The notes under the pieces were generated by a model. It searched no databases and was not told the origin of the DNA. It worked only from the letters and a program-made list of their open reading frames with translations. A stretch of DNA of 64,000 bases from Pseudovirgaria hyperparasitica (taxonomy: Eukaryota; Ascomycota; Dothideomycetes; Acrospermales; Acrospermaceae): assembly GCF_010093815.1 (NCBI RefSeq), contig NW_022985568.1, positions 757,822 through 821,821 on the forward strand, given 5' to 3'. Both the position numbers and the translations under genes were made by a program. This document shows positions 12,483 through 23,766 of this stretch, one piece after another; the first letter of the stretch is position 1; every line of letters starts with the position of its first letter.

Positions 12483-14189
12483 ATGGCGCTCAACTCTACG
12501 ACAGCCATCAGCGTTGCCGCACATGTTCCAGCATGGAAGCGTCTAGGACTGAGATTGAAATGCCAAAGTGATGGCACGGGAGAGGCCAGAACATGCCCAT
12601 TGGCAACCTCTATACCTCTAGATATCGGTATACAGTCCGCGAGCACCAGCGAAGAAGTCCTTCGCCCCAAACCGCAGCAATCAACCGAAAAGAGGAAACG
12701 TGACGGCGACATATCCACAGGTGAATCCTCAACCAAGAAGAAACGACATAGCGATCCACGTGAGTTACGGAAAACCGAACGTATCAAGGACCTTGCCAGG
12801 GAGAAGACAAACACACCCTTAACAATATCGACTGAGGCACACGACAATGAAGATCTTAAATTCAACACTAGCGTGAAAACAAAGCGCTCATCCCTATCAA
12901 GCTCCATCAGGCATCAAGTCTCAAAAGCAGCAGACGCTCGATCAAGCTCACCGCGGAAAACCGTCTCATTCTCTGCAGACACAAAGACGGATGACGGGAG
13001 CAGTGCTCAGGACCTTTTCCGCACGTGGTCTGACTCCCAACAGCAAGGCGAATACGGCTTGACACCAGAAGAAATCGCCGAGTACCTCGAACCTGGGTCG
13101 CTACCAGCAAAAGCCAAGTCAGATTCACCAGAGGTAGTTCAAGATCGAATCAAGCAGAAGAAAATCAAGAAGGCGTCTCGTCACCTCGAGAAGTCCTCGA
13201 TCGAATCTGAGCCCTTTCTAAAATATCTCCACACCTACGCCACCGACCGTAGGAATTGGAAGTTCAACAAAACTCATCAGACGACGCTCCTGAAACACGC
13301 ATTCAACATCTTCCGCATTCCAGACGACATGGAAGCCGATATTCTCGCTTACCTTGCAGGCTTACAAGGTGACGCGGCCAAGTCCCGTCTGCGCGGCACA
13401 GCCCAAGAGATCATCGCTTCATCCGCAGCAATCCAAGATGCAGGTACCATGTCTGAGTCTGTAGTTCGCGATTCAGCCCACGACAACGCCCTTGCTGAGC
13501 GCTTAATCCATGAGAAAAAGCGTAGGCGCGCAGAAAAGATTCTCTTCACTATTGGCCCCGAACCTACCAATCCTTCCAGCGGTTCAGCGCTCCCGATACA
13601 GAAGCACAATAGTGCAAGTACAGCTGTCCCCAAGGGCACCCTTTTGAAATTTGATGATGAACCTTTACCTCCTGTTCAACCGCGCAGTAGACGTAAAAAA
13701 CGACGGACAGACGTATCATCTTCATCAGAGTCGTCAAGTGACACATCGTCTGATAGCGATGGAAGTGACGTGTCAATGCCCTCAAGAATTGGTGATGCAC
13801 CAAAAAGGACCCCAGCAATCGCTAAACCCCGCGTTCCAGTCTCCTCTCCCCTTGTCCCTGGAGAAGCTGCGTCTGCCCTGTCATCCTCCGATTCAAGCAG
13901 TGACTCTGATACAGACTCAGAGAGTGATGACGAGGGACACGCAGCTAAAAAATCAAAATCGCAGTCGCATATTTCAGAAGATATCAGAATGCAGCTGTTT
14001 GGTTCAGCTCCGTTTGTCAACGAGGGAATGAAGGCTACATCGACAAATAGATTTTCAAGTCCCGGAGCTGCATCCACGTCAGGAGAGGATAGTGGCGAGG
14101 AACATAGCTCTGATTCTGGGTCTGACTCAGAAGATTCTCATGTATCGGAAGACGATCTGAGCTCAGACGAGTCTTCGGAGAGTGAATGA
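12483..14189 (+). CDS. WKF-domain protein, probable nucleolar/ribosome-biogenesis factor
   Basis: This single exon encodes 568 residues. The open frame extends upstream to 12309, but 12483 is its first ATG and has a good context. The N-terminus contains VPAWKRLGLRLK, followed by a basic Lys/Arg-rich region. Around residues 245-305 lies the WKF module: FLKYLHTYATDRRNWKFNK, then a helical stretch ending GDAAKSRLRGTAQEI. This domain is known from the human C7orf50 family. The C-terminal third is a long Ser/Asp/Glu low-complexity tail typical of nucleolar acidic proteins. C7orf50-type proteins are nucleolar; a role in pre-rRNA processing is inferred from that and from the composition. No signal peptide or membrane segment is seen. 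Confidence 0.8.
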   Translation: MALNSTTAISVAAHVPAWKRLGLRLKCQSDGTGEARTCPLATSIPLDIGIQSASTSEEVLRPKPQQSTEKRKRDGDISTGESSTKKKRHSDPRELRKTERIKDLAREKTNTPLTISTEAHDNEDLKFNTSVKTKRSSLSSSIRHQVSKAADARSSSPRKTVSFSADTKTDDGSSAQDLFRTWSDSQQQGEYGLTPEEIAEYLEPGSLPAKAKSDSPEVVQDRIKQKKIKKASRHLEKSSIESEPFLKYLHTYATDRRNWKFNKTHQTTLLKHAFNIFRIPDDMEADILAYLAGLQGDAAKSRLRGTAQEIIASSAAIQDAGTMSESVVRDSAHDNALAERLIHEKKRRRAEKILFTIGPEPTNPSSGSALPIQKHNSASTAVPKGTLLKFDDEPLPPVQPRSRRKKRRTDVSSSSESSSDTSSDSDGSDVSMPSRIGDAPKRTPAIAKPRVPVSSPLVPGEAASALSSSDSSSDSDTDSESDDEGHAAKKSKSQSHISEDIRMQLFGSAPFVNEGMKATSTNRFSSPGAASTSGEDSGEEHSSDSGSDSEDSHVSEDDLSSDESSESE

Positions 14190-15979
14190 TTATAGTGAAC
14201 GAGTGTACATACGGGACCAGGCGCGGTGCAATGACTGTTGGCCCTTGGGCATAGTGTACCCGGTCGGATGCTTAGCAGGCGGTCGATACTGCACTGTCTG
14301 TATCTAGGGTAACCATAATCTAGACATTTTAACAAGCCTCACGAACACTTCAATAATTCGAACTTGTCTGATGGGTTCCTAATCTAACCATGATCGAGTA
14401 TCGATTCTTTCGTCAATCCTCTAATGTACATGACACAGAGTATATAAGCCGCTACAATTCTGAACGCATCTTATCCAACGTTCTACTCGGGGTATCCAAG
14501 TGTAGGTTTGCGGCCTGCTGAAGCCGCACTATCAGATATCTATGCACTTGGTCTAGTCGCAACAACACTACATAGCCATGTCACCAGAAACTATATTCCC
14601 GATAGAGGCGTCGTCACAACATAACTTCTTCTACATGCAGCCTGAAACAATTTCGCCCGAATTCTTCGCCCCAAGAATAGAATTGTCGAATGTGTCTAAG
14701 ACAATGACATGGTTGGTCAGCCTCTGGCCGAGGTAGATATATACGTGCTGCAGATTAGGCCTGAACTTGCCTCCAGATAGACGCAAGGCCACACTGGCTA
14801 CCACTCTTTTTTCAATATGTGCCCACCGAGCGTCTGTATGAATATTCGACAGAAAATATATATGACTTATCGTTCATCAGCACTTATCATAGTGACCAGA
14901 TATACATCCAGGATTCTAGAGTATGCTCACCAACTCATTTATGTAGCGTACAAACACGCCTGTGACCTGACTGTATTCGTCGTTTGATAATCTGCCTTGA
15001 GTCTTGTATAAGCAGAACCAGGGGCTCACAAGGGAAGTCAGTACGGTCAAGATATAATATTATACTCTACTAGCTTTTAGGACAAACTGGATTAAAGCAC
15101 TTCCATCGAAGGGCGTAGACAGTGTCTTGGATGCTAATATTGTAGGGTAATCGTTCTTTTGATGAACTGATGTTAACAGGATTCCAATTAGGTGGGCTTG
15201 TCTACTCGGGTCTGTCCCAAGTCTTCGTCGCAGTCGGTAAATTGACGACCAGTAGCAATATGTGAAGTCGATATCTGCAGACGGAGCATCTCCCAAGTAA
15301 CGAAAATTGTAGTGAATTCATCCAATTTTGAGCCGCTACACCAGTCTCAATTCCAAGTTAAAAGTCTAAATCTAAATGACAGACTCTCCGAATTTGCTTC
15401 TCCCTATTTCGACAAAATTGTCGAGCTGGCGCGCTCAAACGGTTCAATGACTCTCAATTTTAGACCTATGAACGTTATAAACAGGCTTCTCTTCGAAGCC
15501 TCTCAACTTTCTCTTACCATGACCACGTCCACACTGTAGAACTTCGAGACTCTCAAATTGACTCATGGATTCCACATGTACATGAACGTTAGGCATGTGC
15601 AGCTTCAAGTATTGTACCACTAGTGTTTACGCGACAATTCCATAATCGCTCATTTTGAGACTATTGGTATAGCGCATTTGTTCGCAAGAACATGTGCATC
15701 ATAGGTTCTATAGAATCCGCCATGCTCATAAGGAAGTTGCATAACTGACCTCAACCCCATGAGCCTAATGCAACGTGGAAATATCAATTCATAAAAATCC
15801 ATTAGTCTATTAGTACAGCCAAGCCACGTTACACGGTATTAAAACTCCACAGACTATAGTGCCCAGAGTTCAGAAAGCGAAAGAACTCCCAACATACTCC
15901 GGTATGCAATACAAAGCGAATAGGGCCTCAGAACACTATTTCCAACATTGGATGCCGACTCTTCATCTACAAGCCCTCC
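14190..15979. other. Intergenic, no supported gene (one small ORF noted)
   Basis: This 1.8 kb has no recognisable gene. A TATATAAG element at 14441-14448 precedes a 52-codon ATG ORF at 14578-14736 on the + strand, described separately. The remainder has only very short frames. Confidence 0.45.
14578..14736 (+). CDS. Candidate small ORF (52 codons) behind a TATA element
   Basis: ATG at 14578 opens a 52-residue frame beginning MSPETIFPIEASSQ and ending SLWPR. A TATATAAG element lies 130-137 bp upstream, and the last codons overlap a possible donor (AG|GTAGAT at 14732-14734), so this could be a first exon. There is no signal peptide, transmembrane segment or known motif. Support is only the promoter-like element and an uninterrupted frame, so this may well be chance. 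Confidence 0.15.
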   Translation: MSPETIFPIEASSQHNFFYMQPETISPEFFAPRIELSNVSKTMTWLVSLWPR

Positions 15980-17181
15980 TCATAGCATAGATATCGCCAG
16001 TACAAGAGCCCCGACCATGGCGGCAATACTAGCCCCTTTCGTACTTGCGGTACCTAGGAACACTGGCGGCGTAGGCGTCGGGCTCTCAACCGACAAACCA
16101 GTTACACTCGGTATAGCAGGTGGCACTACTTGTGTTGGCGTAGGCGGACCAGAAGATGGCAGTACAGAAGAGGGCACGACAACAGAGACCTCAGGCGCAG
16201 ATGAAGCTACAGTTGGCGGAGCTGGGGGAGCAGGGTGCACATAAGGTGTCTCTGTAGGCCAGGGTGCTGGTGTGTATGAGGAAGGCCAGATAGGAGCGTA
16301 CGTCGGCTTTGGCCACGCCAGTGTCGAGGGCCAGTCCTTGGGTGCTTGAGGCCAGGGACTACCGGATGGGACGGGCCATGGCATAGTAGATGGCCAGCTC
16401 TCGGGACGTTCAATATTTGCAGATTCCATGGGTGGGGAAAGAGGAGTGTTTGTTGTCTCAGAGGGTGGTATGGAAGCAGCAGATGATTCCTGTGCTGATG
16501 GCGTTGAAGCTGGAGCTGGAGCTGGAGCTGGAGCTGGAGCTGGGCTGTCTCCGCCACAATTCGTCTCACCGCCGAGCTCGACTTTGAAGGCTACACCTGC
16601 TTTGGCATCACCTAGACCTTGCTGTTTCCCGAAATCAACAACGTCGATCTCCTGACCGGAGACTGCAGCAGCTGGATTGAGCCCGCGGGGTGGCTGGCGC
16701 CACATCACGAAGGTATAGGTGCGCGAACCCCTTTCCTGGAATGAACCCGGCCCGGCATATTTGACGAGTGGAGACTCATCGGATGCAAGCTTAGTCTTCT
16801 CGTTTGTCGCAGCGAAATTCGTCTTGTAGTAGTGCAAGATCCGCTTATCACAGGTCGTGTCGACCATGGCGATGGCATACTGGACTTGGGTGTTGATGCC
16901 GGACGAATCGCCTAAGGCGAAGGTAGGAACAGTTTGAGTCTCTGTAATCCATTATATGAGTAAAGCTTTGATTCAAGGACTTGAAAGGCGAACGTACGAC
17001 CTGCATCGATCGTGGTACCACTCGCAAAGCCCTCGGACGCATCGCCACCGAAACTTGCCTGAATCTCGATAGCATCAGTGTTGAACGTGCCTATCAAGTC
17101 CACAGGGACACCCTCCTGCGCGGAAACCATAAAAACATGGGATGCGAGCACGAACACGCCTGTAAGCCGTCCAATAAACAT
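15980..17181 (-). CDS. Secreted, probably GPI-anchored PEBP-like cell-surface protein
   Basis: Exons 17181-16998 and 16941-15980 are joined by a 56-nt intron (GTACGT...CAG, phase 1), giving 381 residues. An N-terminal signal peptide (about 21 residues, ending VSAQ) precedes a domain of about 190 residues. Its motifs (YAIAMVDTT, LHYYKTNF, VKYAGPG, TYTFVMWRQPPRGL) follow the order of phosphatidylethanolamine-binding proteins (D-P-D-A-like strand, H-W-like pair, Y-x-G-P, Y-x-F-x-x-x-x-Q). Canonical ligand-pocket histidine positions are altered. After a (Pro-Ala)n linker comes a long Pro/Ser/Thr/Trp-rich region, then a small-residue site and a C-terminal hydrophobic tail, the arrangement of a GPI-anchored wall protein. 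No ligand can be assigned. Confidence 0.75.
16508..16543. repeat. GGAGCT hexanucleotide repeat in coding sequence
   Basis: Roughly six copies of a 6-bp unit encode the Pro-Ala linker between the PEBP-like domain and the Ser/Pro-rich stalk of the 15980-17181 gene. The unit preserves frame, so copy-number change would only alter linker length. Confidence 0.85.
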
Positions 17182-18029
17182 GGTGGGAATAGTCCTGACT
17201 ATATTCGAGATGGGAGGAGAAGATGACGATCGAGAGGCTGAGGAAAATTTCTAAAGAAACTGCAGGCCTATTAAATACTTCAACCAGCGAAAGTATATGA
17301 AAAATGTAACCCGGAAGATAAAACAGCGAAAGGGAAAAGTTGAGTAATTTGCTGTGCTACACTATCGTGACCAACAGTCCCATCTTATACTGTTCAGCCT
17401 TGTCCATCCACTCGCCCACACCTGCCTGTCCCTAGATAATCATGTCAAGTCTGAAGGTAGTAGATCAGACTGGGGAGACTCACTCAGGTGCAAACACCGT
17501 TGGTGGCATGTTGTTCTCAGTGTCCGACTCACCTCGTCTCAGCCCGACGTCCGGGATGGCGGTCAGCGTAGGGATCGAAGGACCGCCAAGAAAGCGGCGA
17601 GTGATCGCGATTCCACCGTTTAGCTCTGCATAGACTTGGGATCGAGGACTATGTGATGCAGGTGGTGGCCTTGGGCGTTTGCGTTACTTTGCGCGTTGCA
17701 GGTTGGTATTGGGGGCGCGGCGGGTGCCAAGGTGTCTGACAATGGCCAAGTGTTATTTATGACTATCATTCTGCGACAATATGTAAACATGAATGTCACA
17801 TGTCCCTAGCTTCACAATAGAATAACGGCGTTGTCAAAGCTACAGATGTCCTCAACACGGTTATTCAAGCGCATTATGCTAGATCAAAAGTGGTACATCA
17901 TCGTCAGAAAAAGCGTCATACACGACACAGACACAGCAGTGTACCTTTGTGCCATCGAGTAGTGGAACGATTCGCCCTGCAATACCCAGAGGTAGTGACA
18001 GCGTCACATCACCGCTTCGCTGCACTGCG
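17182..18029. other. Intergenic
   Basis: This is the spacer between two minus-strand genes. It holds the promoter of the PEBP-like gene and the 3' UTR region of the 18030-19841 gene. Only short frames without motifs are present. Confidence 0.5.
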
Positions 18030-19841
18030 TTACTTGGCCAAACTCAAGCTCTGCTTCTCTTTCGCATCCAGCCTGAAGGCCTTCTCCGGATCCTGTAGGA
18101 ATTTTTTGCACCAGCTGGTCCACTCCTTCGCGCCTTTCTTCATAGTCTCTTCTAAGTCTAGATGCGCTTCCTTGATCTCCCATTCCACGTCTTGCGGACT
18201 GACACTTCCATCCAAGACCACAGATGGTTTCCAATGTATTGCGCTCAGAACTTCCGCTTCGCTCGGTATCACTATGCCTGGATAGGGGTAGTTGGTACGG
18301 TCTATGCGGAAGCATCGCTCCTCCATGTACTTGCGTGCAGGTTCCAGTGCCGGAGAAGCCTTTATAGTGATCTTGAGATGCTGTTTAGTACTATCATCCG
18401 CGCTAAAGCGGTTTGTTAACGCTTTTGCCGTCCTGGCACTGCGAATAGACTTATAAGCCCAAACAGAGTCAAGTGCCAACATAGCGCCCATAGTCCCTGC
18501 CCCAAAATCCGCAGCAGCAGCAAATGGAAGCAGAGATGTGGCAATTGCGGCGTCACGCTGAGCACGCGAGCGTGCTTTCATCATAGCGCCAACGAAGGTC
18601 TTGCGGATGTCCTCCTTGGACGACTGGCACGAATCCGGGTAAACGATGATAAGTTCCTCCATTGACTGCGCAGCAGAGTGTTCCGCCGACACAGACAGGT
18701 CTTCTCTTTCTTTACCCCCGGGCATGGGTAGTCGGGCCAAGAAGTCCACGTCAGAGCCAGTCGTGCGTTTGGATAGGTCGTCGAAGCCGAGTCTCGTCTT
18801 CGCTCTGAAGCTCTGCCAAGCGGAGCCTGTTGTATTCTTCTCCTTTTGTTCTTTGAGCAGGCGTCTATCCTCGGAAGAATGCCGCTGTCGACGACGTTCC
18901 GCAGATTCCTTAGCTCTATCCGCTGGCTTCTGTAAAAACGATGGCATAGGTGTATAAATTAGAAATCTTTCCGGTGGTTTTGGGCAAGCTATATCGTCAT
19001 TCTTCGGACTCGGGTATGGGATCAGGTAGGCAAAGTATCGCTTTGAATCTCTAGAGAACAGGGGGGCATCTAAACTGTCCACAGCCATAGTGGGAGTCAA
19101 GCTGCTGACAGTACTATCTGTAGGAGTAACAAAGTTGTGCTGGGGTCTAATATTGTTGAGTCCCTGGATTTGCTCATAGCCAGCGTGTTCAATGGGCTCG
19201 TAACCTGCTTCCTGCGCTTTTGTGGGTGGTGCTGCCGGTGGCGGAAATGTTGTAACTTGCCCTCGCTGCTGAGGAAGCAGCCTTGCAGGAAAACTAGCTG
19301 GTGTGGATGATGCGTACAGAGACGCTGTGCCTGTAGGTATTGACGGGATGGTAGATGCTTCGGAAGGAGGCGTAGCATAAAGGTCTGTTGTCGTAGTAGT
19401 ACCAGTGGCATTTGAAGTTGCAACACCATAGTGCAGAGATAGATTATCAGAGGGTAATATTGGGGTCTCGGTTACTTCATCAATGTTAACGTTGGTGTGG
19501 GCATTTCTCGCCTCGAGTTCCACATATGGTGGAGGAGCTTCGTCGTGCCGAACCGCGGAAAATGATTCATGATCCAACTGAGGCTCATGGTGAGGTGCTA
19601 CGCCATATTGTGAGAATGATATGGCGGATGCATTAGGCTGGCTATAGATAGACAGCGGATATTGCGAAGCAGATGGTCCACTGCCCAGGTTCGAGCGGGA
19701 TAAAGCGCTGGATGGACTCAAGGCACCCTCAGTCTCGGCAAACTCGTCTTCATCCATGCCACCACGACCCCGTAGTGTCCCTTGGCGATATATGTGTGGC
19801 AACGAGGTTTGTACCGGGTCCGAGAAGTCAAAGGACGTCAT
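18030..19841 (-). CDS. Conserved-looking fungal hypothetical protein
   Basis: This single exon encodes 603 residues; ATG at 19841 and stop at 18030. The first 240 residues are Ser/Thr/Pro-rich and probably disordered. From about residue 265 (FAYLIPYPSPKNDD) the sequence becomes ordered, with a charged Lys/Arg/Glu helix (AKESAERRRQRHSSEDRR) and the region LPMPGGKEREDL. A small hydrophobic Ala/Gly-rich segment (ATSLLPFAAAADFGAGTMGA) could insert in or contact a membrane. A C-terminal region follows that contains YPYPGIVIPSEAEVL. I recognise no named domain and no signal peptide. The steady codon use and long uninterrupted frame make it a confident gene of unknown function. Confidence 0.8.
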   Translation of the reverse strand: MTSFDFSDPVQTSLPHIYRQGTLRGRGGMDEDEFAETEGALSPSSALSRSNLGSGPSASQYPLSIYSQPNASAISFSQYGVAPHHEPQLDHESFSAVRHDEAPPPYVELEARNAHTNVNIDEVTETPILPSDNLSLHYGVATSNATGTTTTTDLYATPPSEASTIPSIPTGTASLYASSTPASFPARLLPQQRGQVTTFPPPAAPPTKAQEAGYEPIEHAGYEQIQGLNNIRPQHNFVTPTDSTVSSLTPTMAVDSLDAPLFSRDSKRYFAYLIPYPSPKNDDIACPKPPERFLIYTPMPSFLQKPADRAKESAERRRQRHSSEDRRLLKEQKEKNTTGSAWQSFRAKTRLGFDDLSKRTTGSDVDFLARLPMPGGKEREDLSVSAEHSAAQSMEELIIVYPDSCQSSKEDIRKTFVGAMMKARSRAQRDAAIATSLLPFAAAADFGAGTMGAMLALDSVWAYKSIRSARTAKALTNRFSADDSTKQHLKITIKASPALEPARKYMEERCFRIDRTNYPYPGIVIPSEAEVLSAIHWKPSVVLDGSVSPQDVEWEIKEAHLDLEETMKKGAKEWTSWCKKFLQDPEKAFRLDAKEKQSLSLAK

Positions 19842-20636
19842 CTCGACGCATGTTATCCTCCGAACGGTGGATATACGAGGTGTGTATACAACTTGAAGAA
19901 TGAAATCCAGATGAAGTTAAGTCAAGACGGCGATATTCCTTCACCAAGGCCGTGTCAACAGTTAATATCCAAGGGGGCTATGCCTGCAACTCGCGAATAT
20001 TCGCATATGAATCAGCGAGCCACACGCTGATAATAGTGAGATGAGAATGAGAATTACATGAGACGCAAGGAGGATGATCCAGTGCCTGGCACGATGCCGG
20101 GTACCAGGAGTAGTAATACGGGCGATACGACATCGCTTAGCGTGGCTGAGTCGCGCATCCTGGTTAGAATGGCACTTGTGAAGTACGACTATACGACATA
20201 AACTGTGCACTGTACTATATACTATGTCGAACAGGACCGAGGTTATTGGACTCAGGAGACATGGAATGTTCTTGGTGGTCTAAAGAGAAGTACGGTAGGC
20301 ATTCAAATTTTCCCGATTACGGATGGTAGGTTGGGCGGAGTCACGTGAGAATTCTTAATATAGAATCTCTGACACTACCATATGGGGTCGCATACCAAAT
20401 GGAAGTACGCGAGCGAACAACGATATATCCAGCTGGCCTTTTCTCACCATAGCTTCACAAGAGCGAGACAGCTCTTGAACTACGACGATGAAAGCGTATC
20501 TCGTCGCGTTGACCAAGTCGAATGACAGTCTATGCTCGTTAGTGAGTCGTATACAAGATTTAGAAGCGTCTGGTCCATTCTATGTCATCGCTGGACTATA
20601 GTAGTTAATAGCCCCCTAAATTGATATAAGACTTCT
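19842..20636. other. Intergenic
   Basis: Nearly 800 bp lie between the start of the 18030-19841 gene and the 3' end of LAS17, both on the minus strand. Only short unsupported frames occur. It must include the promoter of the hypothetical gene. Confidence 0.5.
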
Positions 20637-22609
20637 CTACCACTCATCGTTATCGTCCTCATCGTCTAGAATCATGTCAGAAAGGGGTCGTTGTTTGGAA
20701 TATTACGTAGAAAGAATACTTACCACTATGGCTAACCTTCGATTTTCGTTCCGCCAACGCAACAGCCAATGCTCCTGCAAGGCCTCCTCCTGCTGCGGCT
20801 GCTCCTGCAGCTGCCGTTCCACCTCCACTGCTTGAGGCCGGCTCGTGCCCAGGGACCAGAGCTGCACTTCTATCCTTCTTCTCTGTATCACTGACTTTCT
20901 TTAGGCGAGCTCCATCACGAATACTAGCCATCAAGTCATTTCTACCGCCAGACGGCTGTGGTAACGGTGGTACATTTGCAGCTCCGCCATCTCGTCCTGG
21001 TAATGGAGGTGGAGGAGGAGCCTCACTACCAAGTGGCATTGGCATTGGCGGCGGTGGTGGTGGTGGAGGCGCACCCCCGGTAGGCAGTAAAGACGGCGGA
21101 GGAGGTGCATGGGTCGATGGGGGAGGTGGAGGTGGAGGTGGAGCGTTATTTAACGGTGGAAGGGGTGAAGGAGCAGGAGCACCACCTTGAGGTGGTAAAG
21201 GAGGGGGCCGAGATGTGGTTGGCAAGGGCGGCGGAAGGGGAGGCCCTGGGGTATCCCTACTTGGTGGTAATGGGGGAGGGACTCCTACAGGTGTCTTTGG
21301 AGGCAATGGCGGTGGTAAAGCATGTGAAGGCGGGACAGCGTGCGTTGCTAAAGATTCTCGCGCGGGCGGAGGCGGTGGAACTGGTCCACGACTAGGGGGC
21401 GGTGGGGGACCTGACGGTACCCTTTGCCCTGTGAACGGCGGCGGGACTCCAAATCGTGATTGGGGCTCTTCTTCGACCTTTGGTGGTCTTGGAGGGGGTG
21501 GAGGACCAGGATTTGCTACGCTCGACGTCGCTCTGGCGCGAGATGGAGGCGGAGGGGCATTGCTGCCAGCAAACTTTCCGGCGTCTGAAAGGGGCGGAGG
21601 GGCCTTGAACTTCGGTCCTGGTGGAGGTGAAGGTGCTCTTGGTGGCGAAGGCGCGAGTTGAGCTGGTGCAGCATGACCAGATCTTCGGGCTGGTGGCAGC
21701 GCTGGAGGTGGTCCGCGTCTTGAGGCTGTAGTGCTTCCTGTATTCTGAGGGCTTATAGAAACCCTTCCAGGTGCAGCTCCAGGTGGCGGAGGTGGCGCCC
21801 TGCTGCGCTTATCCAACTGCAGAGCCTGATTGGCCTTATTTTGCTCAATGTATAATTTGACGAAATCAGCGTTTTGTTCCAGCTCGTCTCTTGTTATTCC
21901 CATCTTCATAACCTCTTCCAGTAGTGGCTGTATTGACGGATCTGAGAAGTCAATGCCGGAGTCGGTTTTGCTTGGTGCTGGGGAGGCTTGAGGAGGGCTT
22001 GCTATGAGTAGATCTTTGTGCGGTATGATGGACTGTGGTTGTGGTTGGGCTGCGTTGGAGCTCCTATGTCCAAAAAGACCACCAAGAAGACCGTGAGATT
22101 TACCATTCGAGCTAGGTGCACCGTTCTGCCCATGTGATGCACCGAACGGCTTCGCCTTTGTTGCTTTGTGAGCATTTTTCTCCCTATCATCAACCTTCTT
22201 CTTGAATGTCTTTGCTTCCTTCTCATCAACAAAAGAGAACCCTGCTAAGCATTTCTCGAGCTCAAAAGTGTGGAAGAAAGTACGATCGGTGTTGTAAGAG
22301 AAGGTATCATAGATTTCCTGGTCCCAAAGCACTCCACGGCCGGCAGGCTGTATCAATTAATATGACATAGACGTAGAGAGACGTAGTTCGCGCACGTACC
22401 GATATATCTACCAGCTTAATCCAGTATGTATGCCCGACCAAGTCATTGGCGAGTACTGCAGCGCCTTGTAGACCAGTATAAGTCCATCTATTTCGGTCAG
22501 GGTACGCCACGTATAGCTTCACCACTGCAACTGCCTGAATCTTGTTCTGTTGTTTGGGAACGACCCGTTTCACCGTTTGCTTGTCATCCTCGCTCAGTAT
22601 TGAAGGCAT
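20637..22609 (-). CDS. LAS17: Las17/WASP, actin nucleation-promoting factor
   Basis: There are three exons: 22609-22400, 22347-20724 and 20665-20637 (the last only 29 nt), with introns of 52 and 58 nt, giving 620 residues. The N-terminal WH1/EVH1 domain (about 1-115) includes KLYVAYPDRNRWTYTGLQGA and FHTFELEKCLAGFSF. It is followed by a long polyproline region (about 270-530), a WH2 actin-binding helix at about 540-556 (NDLMASIRDGARLKKV), a Gly/Ala spacer, and a terminal acidic tail DDEDDNDEW encoded across the last splice. That tail, with its final tryptophan, is the Arp2/3-binding A motif. Las17 activates Arp2/3 at endocytic sites; the polyproline tract binds SH3 proteins and verprolin-type partners. 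As in yeast Las17, no GTPase-binding domain is evident. Confidence 0.95.
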
Positions 22610-23031
22610 TATATCGTGGCGTGATAAAGCGAGACGTTATACTCTCACTTGCCTTTACCAATAAATGCGTCGGGCATCGAAGACGTCTTTTCGTCGTGCC
22701 GAACCGAAGTTGAGAGCATGGGATAGATTGTTTGTTGAAGTTGAAATGGCTACCTTAGAGATGGGATATGAGGTAACGGAAGAGGGTCGAAAGCTTGGCA
22801 CAAGATGGCCACTTCCAGATGGAGGCACTTGTGGATCCCGCTTCACTGATTAATTAATAATTATTATACCCTTGACTACACGCCAACCTTGCTGAAGTGT
22901 CAAGTTTGCTACTAACTTTTTAATTCATCTGCAAGTACGCCATCGTGAGAAACATCTGAAGAGTCTCTTCACCCCTGTGTGTCATGGTACAATGTGGGCT
23001 GCTCCAGCCGGCGAGTGTGAGGTAAGAGCTA
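22610..23031. other. Intergenic, LAS17 promoter region
   Basis: This 422-bp interval lies upstream of LAS17 and downstream of the 23032-23766 gene. A 62-codon plus-strand frame at 22665-22853 has no recognisable features and is treated as chance. Confidence 0.5.
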
Positions 23032-23766
23032 TTACCGAATCATGCGCACGCGAGTGGTAGATTTCCTGATAGCGTAACCAAGAATAAGTTCGCAATCAGC
23101 TTTCAAATCCTCAAAGGAAGCAGTCAGTACTGACGGCCATAGTTGCATCGTGAGTGATCCTCTCAAGATCGGCGGCTCCTTCGAAGACGAAATTGGCTTG
23201 CCTGCGCTGTCAAATCCATGGTCATGCAAGACCTCTCTGAAAGCTTGCGAATATCGCTGATCCATCCAAGTTTTGACCGTTCCTTTGAAGGAGGATGCAT
23301 GTGTGTTCTTATTCACTGACCACCAAAGACCTTCGTGTGGCCTCGACTGGATGCGTTTGCGAATAAATTCAGTCTTCAGTTTCTCGCGTCCAGAGACCAG
23401 TATATCAAACTCATACAAGAACGGGCGATACTCTGGGTGAAAATATGCTTTGGAATGCAGAATACTGTCTTCCACCCAGCCACCACCGACTCGAAACTCT
23501 TTCCGCTCAGATTGAAGTATCAAGCTTTTACCTGATCTACCATAAGGGAACATCCGCTTATATCCTCGATGCAGTATCTCCGGAGACTTCGCCTGCTTCA
23601 CCAACTTGGAAGGGCCTGAGTCATGGAAACAAGTGACTTGGTGCTGAGAAGGGAGCCGTGATAGTGAGGTCGCATTCACTATAGGCAGAGCTTGGGGCAC
23701 CAAACCTCGACAGTCTGATACACGGATTAAGTCAGCTCGCCGCGCGAGGGTATAGTATCTCTTCAT
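23032..23766 (-). CDS. Hypothetical protein
   Basis: This single exon encodes 244 residues starting MKRYYTLARRADLIR. The basic, hydroxyl-rich N-terminus could act as a mitochondrial presequence, but this is only suggestive. The body contains aromatic-rich stretches (FHPEYRPFLYEFDILVSG, HEGLWWSVNKNTH) and a C-terminal SFEDLKADCELILGYAIRK. No family recognised. Length, ATG and amino-acid composition support a real gene; an additional upstream exon cannot be excluded. Confidence 0.6.
   Translation of the reverse strand: MKRYYTLARRADLIRVSDCRGLVPQALPIVNATSLSRLPSQHQVTCFHDSGPSKLVKQAKSPEILHRGYKRMFPYGRSGKSLILQSERKEFRVGGGWVEDSILHSKAYFHPEYRPFLYEFDILVSGREKLKTEFIRKRIQSRPHEGLWWSVNKNTHASSFKGTVKTWMDQRYSQAFREVLHDHGFDSAGKPISSSKEPPILRGSLTMQLWPSVLTASFEDLKADCELILGYAIRKSTTRVRMIR

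Noticed and set aside
12296-12907. 203-codon minus-strand frame
   Set aside because: Antisense shadow of the WKF-domain gene.
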